Counted from the stretch's first letter, positions 8,033 to 16,298 are shown. The stretch is DNA of 43,596 nt from Vreelandella boliviensis LC1 (GCF_000236035.1 NZ_JH393257.1:1569181-1612776); one strand, 5' to 3'. Program-made: numbers and translations. Notes: generated by a model not told the origin, from the letters alone.

Positions 8033-8366
8033 TTACTTCAGACGCGGGGTTGCTCTTACTGCATGAAGTCGATAAACAACATCGCCTGACCGGCCGTTTG
8101 GCATCGGTGCTTTATGATCCCAGAGCACCTGACCAAGTTCGTCACAAACTCGACACCATAGTTCGTCAACGGGTGTTCGGGGTGGCGGCTGGTTACGAGG
8201 ATCCCAACAACCATGAAGCGCTACTCTATGGTCAGGCGCTTCAGACGGCGCTCGGTGAAGAGGAGGCACTATTACGATCACCACTGCTATTTCCCACTGT
8301 ATGTCTGCTTTGGTCGTCACCTGCTGGCGAGCTATCTGCGCACCAGTGATCGCAGCGGCAGCCGCC
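8023..8366 (+). mobile_element. IS1380-family transposase fragment, frameshifted
   Basis: The first segment (about 8023-8265) reads through DAGLLLHEVDKQHRLTGRLA and then VRQRVFGVAAGYEDPNNH, which matches the N-terminal part of IS1380-family DDE transposases. The reading then shifts by one frame and continues at about 8267-8366 with HYYDHHCYFPLYVCFGRHLL, which matches a later part of the same family (cf. GYCYLPLY). The residues between, including the first catalytic Asp region, are deleted. No inverted terminal repeats or intact ends were found. It is non-functional and lies between two truncated genes on the opposite strand. Confidence 0.75.
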
Positions 8367-8394
8367 ATGCGTTGCGTTTTTTGAGCCCCGTCAT

Positions 8395-8715
8395 GGCAAT
8401 TTCTCGCAGGCCCTTGTTTTATGTTGCCTAGTCCTTCGACTTTAGCGCTTCCTGCGTGCGGTACGGTAATCCAAGTATCGCCCGCCAGCACGATCCGCAT
8501 GGCGGCCAGCATACCCCCGCATACACCTAAAAATACCCTTTGGTTTCATGGCTTGTATCTGAGTTGCCGGTACATAGCATATCAACGACTAGCGAGGCGG
8601 AGTCTGAAGAGGTGGCAAAGAAGCTGGCGGCGATCACCACCGCCAAGCCCTGAATTAATGGGGATGCGAAGGGTACTATGAGTGTTGAATGAAACGTTCA
8701 ACGATAGTGGTGGGC
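8395..8715 (-). pseudogene. BCCT-family transporter, 3' remnant with frameshifts
   Basis: Read on the minus strand from about 8715, the frame gives GLAVVIAASFFATSSDSASL, with the TSSDS motif of the tenth helix of BCCT betaine/carnitine/choline transporters. An in-frame TAG follows near 8546; a frame change restores RVFLGVCGGMLAAMRIVLAG, resembling the next BCCT helix, and the final frame ends RTQEALKSKD then stop at 8428. The last 30 bases and the following hairpin half are homologous to the end of the other BCCT pseudogene at 15852. The N-terminal two thirds are absent. It is clearly non-functional; substrate cannot be told. Confidence 0.75.
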
Positions 8716-8767
8716 CAGTTCCAAGATCCAGCTAGCCGTCAAGCCTGCTGTCGCTGAGGAAACGCCC

Positions 8768-9700
8768 TCAGCTCACTCGTTGCCTAGGCACCTGGCGGAG
8801 ATGGCTAGCCGTTTGACCGCCTGGCAGGGCGGCAATCATATCCGCGGCCTCTAGCAGTTTCGATAGGTCAATACCGGTAGTTATTCCGCCGCCATGTAGA
8901 GCATATAGCAGATCCTCTGTGGCGGTGTTACCCGTGGCGCCTGGCGCGAATGGGCAGCCACCTAGACCTGCGCAAGCAGTGTCGACTGCTGTAGCGCCAT
9001 GGCTTATGGCGAAAAGGGCATTAGCTACCCCCATGCCAAAAGTATCATGGCCGTGGAAGGCCCAGTTCACTCCTACTCTGGCATGCCGTTCGCGCAATTG
9101 CGTGAAATAGTCGGCTACTTGGTAGGGCGTGGCTCGTCCGGTAGTGTCACAAAGCGCTATTTCTAGGGGCAAGTCCCCAATAAGCGCAAGTGCGCTGCTA
9201 AGAATACGATCAACTTGTTGCCAGCTAATGGTGCCCTCAAAGGGACAGTCGAAGCTGGTGCCAAGGTCGAGGCGCAAGCGACTCCCTTCGATCTGTCGTA
9301 CACGCTCAATCACCCTGCGCAGCTCTTGTAGCGAATCGGTGGTGCTGCGCCGCACGTTGCTTTGGTTGTGGGTTTCCGATACTGATATGACATAGACGAT
9401 TTCGCGAATGCCGTGCTCCAACGCTAGCTCGGCCCCCTTTAGATTGGGCACCAGCGCAGAGAAACGCACCTCTGGCCGGTTAGCAAACGCTTCCACCAAC
9501 TGGCCGGTATCGGCCATCTGGGGAATGGCCTTTGGGCTTACAAAGGAACCAATCTCCAGGCGAGTGACGCCCGCATTGAGTAACGCCTGGATACAGCGCT
9601 GCTTATCGGCAGTGGGCAGTCTGTCGCGTATCGACTGAAAGCCGTCCCGTGGTGCAACCTCGACAAGTTCAATACTGGATGGCGGTGATAGGGTCGTCAT
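8768..9700 (-). CDS. mvaB: Hydroxymethylglutaryl-CoA lyase family protein
   Basis: A 310-residue DRE-TIM barrel enzyme: VEVAPRDGFQ (residues 13-22) supplies the catalytic Arg and metal-binding Asp, FHGHDTFG near 215 supplies the two metal-binding His, and GLGGCPFAPGATGN near 245 holds the active-site Cys. The length is standard for bacterial HMG-CoA lyase. It splits 3-hydroxy-3-methylglutaryl-CoA to acetyl-CoA and acetoacetate. The gene is last in the TRAP/CoA-transferase operon and overlaps dctQ by one base (TAATG). Not being near leucine (liu) genes, it is more likely to act on an imported acid activated by the co-encoded CoA-transferase. A related substrate such as citramalyl-CoA is possible. 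Confidence 0.85.
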   Translation of the reverse strand: MTTLSPPSSIELVEVAPRDGFQSIRDRLPTADKQRCIQALLNAGVTRLEIGSFVSPKAIPQMADTGQLVEAFANRPEVRFSALVPNLKGAELALEHGIREIVYVISVSETHNQSNVRRSTTDSLQELRRVIERVRQIEGSRLRLDLGTSFDCPFEGTISWQQVDRILSSALALIGDLPLEIALCDTTGRATPYQVADYFTQLRERHARVGVNWAFHGHDTFGMGVANALFAISHGATAVDTACAGLGGCPFAPGATGNTATEDLLYALHGGGITTGIDLSKLLEAADMIAALPGGQTASHLRQVPRQRVS

Positions 9701-10218
9701 TATGCGTTCTCCATCTCCTCATCGTTATTCGGACCAAGGCGCTTAGCGGCATAGGCGGCGTCAATGAGGAATTGTAATCCTAGCGCGGCGAAACCGATCG
9801 GTAGCAGTGCATAGGGGTAAACCATTGGCGTACCTAATGAGCTTGAAACACGCTCGCTGTACTCAAACGCCTGCATCGCCATGATGCCGCCACGCCATAC
9901 AAGAATGATGCAAAACAGCGCGCCCATGAGGCCCGTCGTCAGATCAATCAGGGCGCGGATGCGCGCTGGCAGCTTATCTTTAAAGAAGGTAATCCGGATG
10001 TGGGCGTCGTGGCGCTGTGCTTCAGCAGCGCCAATCACCGCTAAGTAGACCAGCAGAAAGGAGTTGATCTCTAGGCTCCAACTAGTAGGAGCCGCAAAGA
10101 CATATCGCATGGTGGCGTCATAGCAGATAGACACCACCATGAAGACCAACACCGCCATTGATGTCCAGCGTAGGACGGCCATTAGGCCGTCCCAGCTACG
10201 CATTGCCATTGTGGTCAT
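9700..10218 (-). CDS. TRAP transporter small membrane subunit (DctQ)
   Basis: A 172-residue protein with four predicted membrane helices (about residues 12-32, 45-65, 88-108, 130-150), typical of the DctQ subunit, which bridges the binding protein to the large permease. The start is the ATG at 10218, preceded by GAGGGAGA with good spacing; an in-frame TTG five codons upstream lies within that site. It sits 11 bases after dctP and overlaps the lyase gene by one base. TRAP systems import organic acids using a sodium gradient, which suits a halophile. Confidence 0.85.
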   Translation of the reverse strand: MTTMAMRSWDGLMAVLRWTSMAVLVFMVVSICYDATMRYVFAAPTSWSLEINSFLLVYLAVIGAAEAQRHDAHIRITFFKDKLPARIRALIDLTTGLMGALFCIILVWRGGIMAMQAFEYSERVSSSLGTPMVYPYALLPIGFAALGLQFLIDAAYAAKRLGPNNDEEMENA

Positions 10219-10229
10219 TTCGCTCTCCC

Positions 10230-11276
10230 TCAAGCGTTGCCAAGGGCCAGCGCAATGGCGCGATTGCCGACCTCCTCGCCGACTTCTCCTTTCCAGTGGT
10301 CCCAGACATCCTGGACACCGGCATTAAAGGTCTCAAGGTCCTCATCTGAAGGCTCGACAACTTCCACGCCTGCCTCCTCGACCTGGGGCCAGTACTCGTT
10401 GGGGTAGATGTCGTTGTTGCAGTGCTCAATGAAGTTCTCATCGTACCAGTCGGCTGCCTGCTGCAAGATGGCACGCGCCTCATCATCAAGGTTGTCCCAG
10501 GTGTCCCGCAGCATAAAGGGGGCAACCGAGAACCCGGTGATTGGCAGCTTGTAGCAGACCTTTAACTGCTCATGGAGGCTGCGGCCGATAACCGTCGAAA
10601 TATTAAACACCCCTGCGTCGACGGTTCCCCGCTGTAGCGCCATGTAGGTCTCGGAGGAAGGAATGCGGGTCGCCCCCACGTTGTAAGGCTCAAAGGCTTT
10701 GGTCGCCTCAAAACCGACGATGCGAACCTTCTTCCCGCGGACATCGTCGAGCCGGCGGATGGGGCTAGCCTCGGTGCTCCAAAGATACTCCGGTTCAAGG
10801 ATGCCGCCACCGGAGGTGAGCATGTAGAGATTGTCCTCGGCCAGCACCTCGTTGATTAGCTCCATCAGCGGGCTGCCTTGGCGCAGGCGCTCTGGATGGC
10901 GATAGAGCTCGCCCACCACCCCAGGCAAACCAGTGACGCCCAGTATCGGGATGGAACGGGTGACGTAGGAGAAGGTATGGAACATGAAATCTATGCTGCG
11001 CGACCGCAGCGCTGGCAGCTGTTCGTCTACTTTGAGCAGCTGGCCAGAGTCGTAGAACTCCACCGAGAGGCTATCGCTACCCTGCTCTTTGAGCATCTCC
11101 ACAAAGCGATTGGAGCCATAGGTTAGCGCCTTGTAGGAGTCGGGCAGGTAGGTGACACCCGTCAACGTGGTGGCGGCGTAGCTGCGGGGGGCCAGCAGGC
11201 TTTGGGTGCCGAACAGCGTGGCACCGGCGGTGGCAAAGGTGCCGTACTTCAACACTTGGCGGCGGGACAGTGTCAT
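10230..11276 (-). CDS. TRAP transporter solute-binding protein (DctP)
   Basis: A 348-residue periplasmic binding protein of the DctP family. The N-terminus has a twin-arginine-like motif SRRQVLK at residues 4-10, a hydrophobic stretch and a cleavage site near RSYAA, so Tat export is likely. The body shows the DctP pattern, including the Arg-containing segment VRGKKVRIVGFEATKAF near 165 that normally clamps the substrate carboxylate. Its operon with a CoA-transferase and HMG-CoA-lyase-like enzyme suggests a branched hydroxy-dicarboxylate ligand. A 110-bp gap separates it from dctM. Confidence 0.88.
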   Translation of the reverse strand: MTLSRRQVLKYGTFATAGATLFGTQSLLAPRSYAATTLTGVTYLPDSYKALTYGSNRFVEMLKEQGSDSLSVEFYDSGQLLKVDEQLPALRSRSIDFMFHTFSYVTRSIPILGVTGLPGVVGELYRHPERLRQGSPLMELINEVLAEDNLYMLTSGGGILEPEYLWSTEASPIRRLDDVRGKKVRIVGFEATKAFEPYNVGATRIPSSETYMALQRGTVDAGVFNISTVIGRSLHEQLKVCYKLPITGFSVAPFMLRDTWDNLDDEARAILQQAADWYDENFIEHCNNDIYPNEYWPQVEEAGVEVVEPSDEDLETFNAGVQDVWDHWKGEVGEEVGNRAIALALGNA

Positions 11277-11386
11277 GATGAATCTCCTGATTGTTGTTGT
11301 AAGCGTCTTGCATTAGCGCCTGTTGTGAAGGTCTGTTGCCATCGATCTTGGCAAACGTTCACTGCTCTGACGTTGAAACACCAGGG

Positions 11387-12676
11387 CTACATTAGCCCCG
11401 GTAACCACAGGCTGAGGCCGGGGAAGAACACAAACAGCATCAGCACGAGGAACTGCACGGCGACAAAGGGCAGTGCGCTTTTGATGATTTCTTCCACCGA
11501 GAGCTCGGGGCAGACCCCGCGCAGCGCGTAGAGGTTGAGCCCCACCGGAGGAGTGACCACGGCAATCTCAAGGTTGAGTACCATCACGATACCGAACCAC
11601 AGCGGGTCGTAGCCCAGGGCGGTGACCAGTGGCAGCAGGACCGGGGTGGTCACCACGATTAGCGACACGGCATCGACAATCATGCCCAGCAGGATCAGCA
11701 ATAGCATTACCGCCACCAAGATCGCCCAGGCGGGGAGGCCGGTGGCGGTGAGTGCCTCGGTGAGGAGCTGCGGTACCCGCACCATGTTGAGATAGTCGCC
11801 GAAGATCTTGGCACAGCCGATAATGAGTAGGATGGCACCGCTGATGCGCGCCGTCGTTGCCAGTACCTCCAGGAACTTGCGCCAACTGAGGCTGCGAAAT
11901 ATCAGGGTGGCGATCAAGAAGGCACCTCCCGCGCCAATGCCAGCAGCTTCGCTGGGCGTGGCGAGGCCCGAGTAGATCGAACCCAGCACGGCCACCACCA
12001 ACAGCGCGGCGTGCCAGATGTTAGCCAGGCTCGCCCAGCGCTCTTTCCAGGTAAAGCGCTCTTGACTGGCTGGCGCCTCTTCAGGGTTCAGCCGCACTCG
12101 AATGTAGATGAACAGTGATAGCGCGAAGGCGAGCACAATGCCGGGAACGATGCCGCCGATAAATAGATCAGCTACGGATACGCTAGACACTGCGCCATAG
12201 ATAATAAAGGGCACACTGGGAGGGATCAGCATGGCCAGAGCACCCGCACTAACGACGGCACCTGCGGCCAACGATCGGCTATAACCGCGCTGAAGCATCT
12301 GCGGTACGGCAATGGATCCCACTGCCGCAACGCCCGCTAGGCTGACCCCGGATACGGCGCCGAACATGGCCGAAGCGCCCACCGAAGAGATCGCCAGACT
12401 GCCACGCAGCCAGTTGAGCCAGCGCACGGCGGCAGTAAAAAGACTAGCCCCCACCGGTGTCGCGCCCAACAAGTTCCCCATCAAAATAAAAAGGGGCAGG
12501 GCAATCAGCTCGAAGGCATTAAGCTGACCAAACAGTGATGTGGGGGCGAAAAAAAAGGCCAGTGAGCCACGCGCCATATAGAGACCGGCTAACCCTGATA
12601 AGCCCAGGGCTAGGAAAATAGGGAAGCCGACAATAATCAGCCCGATTAAAATGGCAAGAACAATAATGGGATCCAT
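11387..12676 (-). CDS. TRAP transporter large permease subunit (DctM)
   Basis: A 429-residue highly hydrophobic protein with about 12 helices and typical DctM features: FALMGNLLG-like FILMGNLLG near 65, and a long C-terminal set ending in PPVGLNLYALRG near 375. It is the sodium-coupled channel of the TRAP system. The ATG lies 12 bases after the CoA-transferase stop, so the two are in one transcript. The gene order in the operon (DctM, DctP, DctQ) is the reverse of the commoner P-Q-M. Confidence 0.9.
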   Translation of the reverse strand: MDPIIVLAILIGLIIVGFPIFLALGLSGLAGLYMARGSLAFFFAPTSLFGQLNAFELIALPLFILMGNLLGATPVGASLFTAAVRWLNWLRGSLAISSVGASAMFGAVSGVSLAGVAAVGSIAVPQMLQRGYSRSLAAGAVVSAGALAMLIPPSVPFIIYGAVSSVSVADLFIGGIVPGIVLAFALSLFIYIRVRLNPEEAPASQERFTWKERWASLANIWHAALLVVAVLGSIYSGLATPSEAAGIGAGGAFLIATLIFRSLSWRKFLEVLATTARISGAILLIIGCAKIFGDYLNMVRVPQLLTEALTATGLPAWAILVAVMLLLILLGMIVDAVSLIVVTTPVLLPLVTALGYDPLWFGIVMVLNLEIAVVTPPVGLNLYALRGVCPELSVEEIIKSALPFVAVQFLVLMLFVFFPGLSLWLPGLM

Positions 12677-12688
12677 ATGACTCTCCCC

Positions 12689-13906
12689 TCAGATCACGTT
12701 ATCGGCGCGAAGAGCGTCGAGGGTATCGGCGGAGAATGCCAGCCAGTCGGTAAGGACTGTATGGGTATGCTCACCCAGAGCGGGGCCGACGCTACGTATA
12801 CTGCCTGGGGTAGTGGAAAGCCGCGGGAAAACATTCTGCATCGGGAGTGGCTGGCCATGACGATCAGGCACCTCGACAATTGATTTGCGCGCTTGGAAGT
12901 GTGGATCGTCAAGCATATCGGGGGCGCGGAAGACCAGCCCCGCTGGCACTCCCGCTTCGGCAAGGATGTCAACGATATGAGAAGCGTCGTGTTGCTGGGT
13001 CCAGGCTGCCACAAGGTCATCGATAGCCTGCTGGTTTTCCCCGCGAGCCCGATGGGTCGCGTAGTCAGGGTGGTCGGCTAGCCGGGGCTGCCCCATGGCC
13101 TCACAGAGGCGACGGAAGACAGTGTCCTGGTTGGCACCGATAATCACGTCGCGCCCATCACGGGCTGGGTAAGCGTTTGAGGGAGCAATTTTGGGCAAGA
13201 AACTGCCGCTGCGTTCGCGGACTTTTCCGGCGCGAGCATACTCAGGAATTAAGCTTTCCATCATCGCCAGTACAGACTCGAATATCGAGCTATCGACCAC
13301 TTGTCCTTGACCGCTCCGTTCGCGTTGATGAAGGGCCATCATGGTGCCCAGCGCAGCGTGCAAGCCCGCCAGGGTATCGCCGATTGAGATGCCAACACGT
13401 ACCGGGGGGCGGTCAGGATAGCCGCTTAGGTAGCGTAGCCCTCCCATGGCTTCGCATACTGAAGCGAACCCAGCCCGGGTTGCGTAAGGGCCGTCTTGGC
13501 CAAAGCCTGTGACCCTCACCATGACCAGCTTAGGGTTGTGGCGGGAGAGCTCTTCGTAGCTTAGTCCCCAGCGCTCCATCGTGCCGGGCCGAAAGTTTTC
13601 GATGATGACATCCGCATGCTTAGCTAATTGACGCAGTACGTCCTGCCCGCGGGGCTGGCGGAGGTCGAGGGTCAGCGACTGCTTGTTGCGGCCAATGACG
13701 TTCCACCACAAAGGGTCACCACTTACCCGGTCGGCTTCTCCCCATTGCCGCATAGCATCCCCCTTACCGGGAGGCTCGACTTTCACCACATTGGCACCAA
13801 AGTCGGCAAGCACTTGGCCGCAATAGGGTCCTGCGATCAGTTGCCCCAGCTCAAGAACTTTAATGTTCTCCAGGGGAAGCGGGGTGGGCGTGTTTTGTTG
13901 TCTCAT
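12689..13906 (-). CDS. Family III (CaiB/BaiF) CoA-transferase
   Basis: A 405-residue family III CoA-transferase. LGQLIAGPYCGQVLADFGANV (residues 20-40, first 20 shown are the family signature region) and KVEPPGKGDAMRQWG bind CoA; D177 in SIGDTLAG is the expected catalytic Asp that forms the acyl anhydride. It is the first gene of the TRAP operon. Known relatives include succinyl-CoA:glutarate/HMG transferases and citramalate or mesaconate transferases. Together with an HMG-CoA-lyase-like enzyme, the simplest reading is activation of imported 3-hydroxy-3-methylglutarate using succinyl- or acetyl-CoA. The substrate is inferred only. Confidence 0.85.
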   Translation of the reverse strand: MRQQNTPTPLPLENIKVLELGQLIAGPYCGQVLADFGANVVKVEPPGKGDAMRQWGEADRVSGDPLWWNVIGRNKQSLTLDLRQPRGQDVLRQLAKHADVIIENFRPGTMERWGLSYEELSRHNPKLVMVRVTGFGQDGPYATRAGFASVCEAMGGLRYLSGYPDRPPVRVGISIGDTLAGLHAALGTMMALHQRERSGQGQVVDSSIFESVLAMMESLIPEYARAGKVRERSGSFLPKIAPSNAYPARDGRDVIIGANQDTVFRRLCEAMGQPRLADHPDYATHRARGENQQAIDDLVAAWTQQHDASHIVDILAEAGVPAGLVFRAPDMLDDPHFQARKSIVEVPDRHGQPLPMQNVFPRLSTTPGSIRSVGPALGEHTHTVLTDWLAFSADTLDALRADNVI

Positions 13907-13945
13907 TGTTGTTCTTAGGCCTCTTTATGATCAACCAATGCCCCT

Positions 13946-14638
13946 TTATCCGGAGGGCATGTTGGGGTGAGGGACGTGCAGTGCCTGGGCAGCCAGCAAA
14001 TGAGCGCGCATTACGTTCTCAGCCCACTCGGGGCTGCCCGCCGTGATGGCCTCCAGAATCTCGCGATGGTGACGCATGCTTCTACGCAGGTTGGCAAGGT
14101 CATAGTTGCCGAAATTACGATGGATGATCGATGTGCGAACAACGTTTTCGAGCAAGTTAGCTAAACGTTGATTATTGCTGGCAAGAATGAGGATTCGGTG
14201 AAATTCGTGATTAAGCGACGCAATTCTGTTGCGAGATTCAGCGTTCGTATCGACCTGTTCGGTGAGCGTCTCCATTTGAGACGCCAGGTTTTCTAGGGAC
14301 TTAAAGCAGGACTTACTTATTTGTGTGGAGGCTAAGCGAACCGCTAATGGCTCTAGTACCAAACGTAATTCAAACACTTCGCGAGCATCTTTAGCCGTCC
14401 AAGCCACTACCCGTGAGCCGCGATGGGGAATGGCTTCGAGCCAACCTTCCGAGACGAGCTCTCGCAGTGCCTCACGCACTGGAGTACGGCTGACGTTAAG
14501 CTCGCTGGCGACGCTCGTTTCACGCAGGTACTCATTTGCCTGATAATGGCCATTTAGAATCCGCTGCTTGATCACATCGTGGACTCTAGTGGTGGCGGTC
14601 TGAACCACTCTTGAAGCGTTTGTGGGTATAGCATCCAT
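13946..14638 (-). CDS. GntR/FCD-family transcriptional regulator
   Basis: A 230-residue FadR-subfamily regulator: winged helix at about residues 15-80 (TRVHDVIKQRILNGHYQANE, then SRTPVREALRELVSEGWLE) and a helical FCD ligand domain at 85-215, with the metal-binding pattern around ELRLVLEP and NHEFHRIL. It lies 40 bp above the TRAP/CoA-transferase operon on the same strand, so it probably controls that operon in response to its substrate acid or CoA ester. A pair of TTGCATACAA-type sites lies 30-100 bp upstream, suggesting autoregulation. Confidence 0.87.
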   Translation of the reverse strand: MDAIPTNASRVVQTATTRVHDVIKQRILNGHYQANEYLRETSVASELNVSRTPVREALRELVSEGWLEAIPHRGSRVVAWTAKDAREVFELRLVLEPLAVRLASTQISKSCFKSLENLASQMETLTEQVDTNAESRNRIASLNHEFHRILILASNNQRLANLLENVVRTSIIHRNFGNYDLANLRRSMRHHREILEAITAGSPEWAENVMRAHLLAAQALHVPHPNMPSG

Positions 14639-14669
14639 ACGTCAAGCCCCGTCCATCTGACATCCAAGG

Positions 14670-14741
14670 TTGCATACAATATTGAAGATAGACCATGATT
14701 TTGAGGTAAAATAATTAGACTTTAGTCTTTTTTGTATGCAA
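14670..14741. promoter_or_regulatory. Inverted pair of GntR-type operators
   Basis: TTGCATACAA at 14670-14679 and its exact reverse complement TTGTATGCAA at 14732-14741 lie 62 bp apart centre to centre, close to six helical turns. Each is one base from a perfect TTGTATACAA palindrome, the shape of many FCD-type GntR operators. They are upstream of the GntR gene and could allow looping. Confidence 0.55.
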
Positions 14742-14838
14742 TTTGCGTAAGACAGATCGGCCACTGGCGGCTGAAATCAGTCATTGAAATAAGAGCCGCA
14801 AGTTCAAATTCTGCCGGGCGCGCTAAGTTGCAAAACAA

Positions 14839-14870
14839 AAAAGGGCCTGCGATTCCTCGCAAGCCCTTTT
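14839..14870. terminator. Bidirectional-looking intrinsic terminator
   Basis: A stem of about 14 bp (AAAAGGGCCTGCGA against TCGCAAGCCCTTTT, one mismatch) around a 4-base loop, with an A run before and a T run after, so it can end transcripts on either strand. No complete gene is seen to feed it from either side within 150 bp, which suggests that a gene has been lost here. Confidence 0.6.
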
Positions 14871-15011
14871 GGGGTGTGACTAAATGGCGCGCCCCATACC
14901 CAGTGATCAAACTTGAGCTTTCCTTTTCTTGACGATATTAAAGCTATAGTGCGTCAGATATATGTTTAAGAGCTATCTTAATTAAATTTTAAAAATATAG
15001 GAGTTTAGACT

Positions 15012-15401
15012 ATGGCGTCAGTACTGAGTGATTATCTCAAAAAAGAACAGTTGTTAAAGCAGCTGCAAGAAGAGCTGCAAGCACTGGAAAATAACAGTGA
15101 GCTAAAAGAAGAGATTGAGTTCAAAGAAAGACTGCAAGCTCTTATGACTGAGCACGGAAAACTAGCGCGCGACGTATGCGAAATGTTTGACCCATCTTAC
15201 CGCTCTAAACCAGCAAAAGCTGGCAAGGTAAGCACAAGCAATACGGATGGTCGTAAAAAACGCCCTTTCAAGGTCTACAAGAACCCATACACTGGCGAAG
15301 TGGTAGAAACCCGTGGCGGGAACCACAAAGTCATTCAAGGGTGGAAAGCAGAATTTGGTAATGAAGAAGTGGTCAGTTGGGTTGTGAACGAAATCGTGTA
15401 A
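15012..15401 (+). CDS. mvaT: MvaT/MvaU-type H-NS family nucleoid protein
   Basis: A 129-residue protein with an N-terminal coiled coil for oligomerisation (about residues 8-60, rich in Leu, Glu and Lys), a basic linker, and a C-terminal DNA-binding domain at 82-129 containing YKNPYTGEVVETRGGNHKVI, which is the MvaT minor-groove-binding signature. Known role: xenogeneic silencing of AT-rich acquired DNA in pseudomonads and relatives. AGGAG precedes the ATG, and about 90 bp of very AT-rich leader precede that, a typical target for autoregulation. It is a stand-alone gene followed by a strong hairpin. Confidence 0.9.
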   Translation: MASVLSDYLKKEQLLKQLQEELQALENNSELKEEIEFKERLQALMTEHGKLARDVCEMFDPSYRSKPAKAGKVSTSNTDGRKKRPFKVYKNPYTGEVVETRGGNHKVIQGWKAEFGNEEVVSWVVNEIV

Positions 15402-15458
15402 TAAAACTGATGTTTACTTTGGGTGATAACGCCGGCTAGGCAAAATTACCCATAAAAT

Positions 15459-15482
15459 GCTCACTGAGCCTGCTCAGTGAGC
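15459..15482 (+). terminator. Hairpin after mvaT
   Basis: GCTCACTGAGC and GCTCAGTGAGC form a perfect inverted repeat with a 2-base gap (so a 10-bp stem and small loop), 58 bases after the mvaT stop, followed by GAAAATTT. There is no long T tract. Confidence 0.55.
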
Positions 15483-15807
15483 GAAAATTTATCTAAGCGC
15501 TGAGAAACGAGAAGTTCATCAGCCATCCATTAAGTAGCGTTTTGCTCTGATGTTCTATCCATTGTTTTATTAACATTAATCTAATTTTTGTTAGGTCTTC
15601 TCTTTGGGTAGGTGCTTCTACTTTGCCAAGGCCACCCAATCTCTACGCCTCTACCGTATTGCTAATCTTTAGCACCTGAAATGAACCCCAGGTCACTCGA
15701 CGGGTGGTTGTGTGCATTCCGGTAAGCATTACCTTTTAACGTAGGCGACACCCGCTGAATAAGTCAGGGTTGGCTTGGTCTAGAAAGGTAGAACTCTATC
15801 GATGTGT
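15483..15807. other. Non-coding stretch
   Basis: I see no frame with coding character, no ribosome site and no recognisable RNA here. It lies between the mvaT hairpin and the terminator of the BCCT pseudogene. Confidence 0.4.
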
Positions 15808-15841
15808 AATAGTGGCCTGCGAATTCACGCAGGCCACTATT
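15808..15841 (-). terminator. Strong terminator hairpin of the BCCT gene
   Basis: AATAGTGGCCTGCG and CGCAGGCCACTATT form a perfect 14-bp stem around AATTCA, 10 bases after the BCCT pseudogene stop. A half copy of this hairpin follows the other BCCT remnant near 8395-8415. Confidence 0.75.
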
Positions 15842-15851
15842 GTGATGCCGC

Positions 15852-16298
15852 CTAATCTTCCGACTTCAGCTCTTCCTGCTTGGGTGGGCTGCCTACTCGC
15901 ACTTCGCTGAGCTCCTCATGGGAGAGGCCGCGATAGAGTGCGAACAGCACACCCAGCACGAATTCGCGGATAGTGCGCCCGCGGGAAATCCGCGCGACAA
16001 AGATGCCGATGAACGGAGGCCAGGTGACTGTCCAGGCCCAGTAGAAGACCGTCCAGCTACCTTGCCACCCCAGGGCGCCGCCTTCGCTGGAGTAGCGTGC
16101 CAGGGTGTCATTCCAGGAAGCCATGGGCAGCAGGTTGGTGATGTACAGCCCAAAGGTTTCGACAACGGCACGCAAAAGGAAAACCGTCGAGCCGGTAAAC
16201 AGCACAAATACCAACAGGCCAACGGCCATGCCGATATTGATGTTCGAAAGCAGTTTCACGCCTGAATCCAACCCCGCCACGATCGACCCCACGGCCAC
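15852..16298 (-). pseudogene. BCCT-family transporter, N-terminal truncation and internal deletion
   Basis: This 148-codon frame begins in the middle of a BCCT transporter: VAGLDSGVKLLSNINIGMAV, then GSWTVFYWAWTVTWPPFIGI with the Trp-rich betaine-binding signature of the eighth helix, then ARISRGRTIREFVLGVL. At that point it jumps directly to the cytoplasmic tail (LYRGLSHEELSEV, ending QEELKSED). About 170 residues covering helices 9-12 are thus missing, as are roughly 200 at the N-terminus; a full member has about 500-550. A TAG lies in frame just upstream of the first GTG. The internal join is in frame. It cannot form a transporter. Confidence 0.85.

Noticed and set aside
8033..8512. 159-codon minus-strand open frame
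   Set aside because: It runs through the IS1380 fragment's antisense strand and only its first 30 residues resemble anything, namely the BCCT remnant. It is not a gene.
14798..14825. Sequence resembling the T-arm and acceptor end of a tRNA (GTTCAAATTC then GCCGGGCGCG)
   Set aside because: No matching 5' acceptor strand or anticodon arm was found upstream, and the T stem has a mismatch. It might be a tRNA-derived attachment remnant, but I cannot support it.
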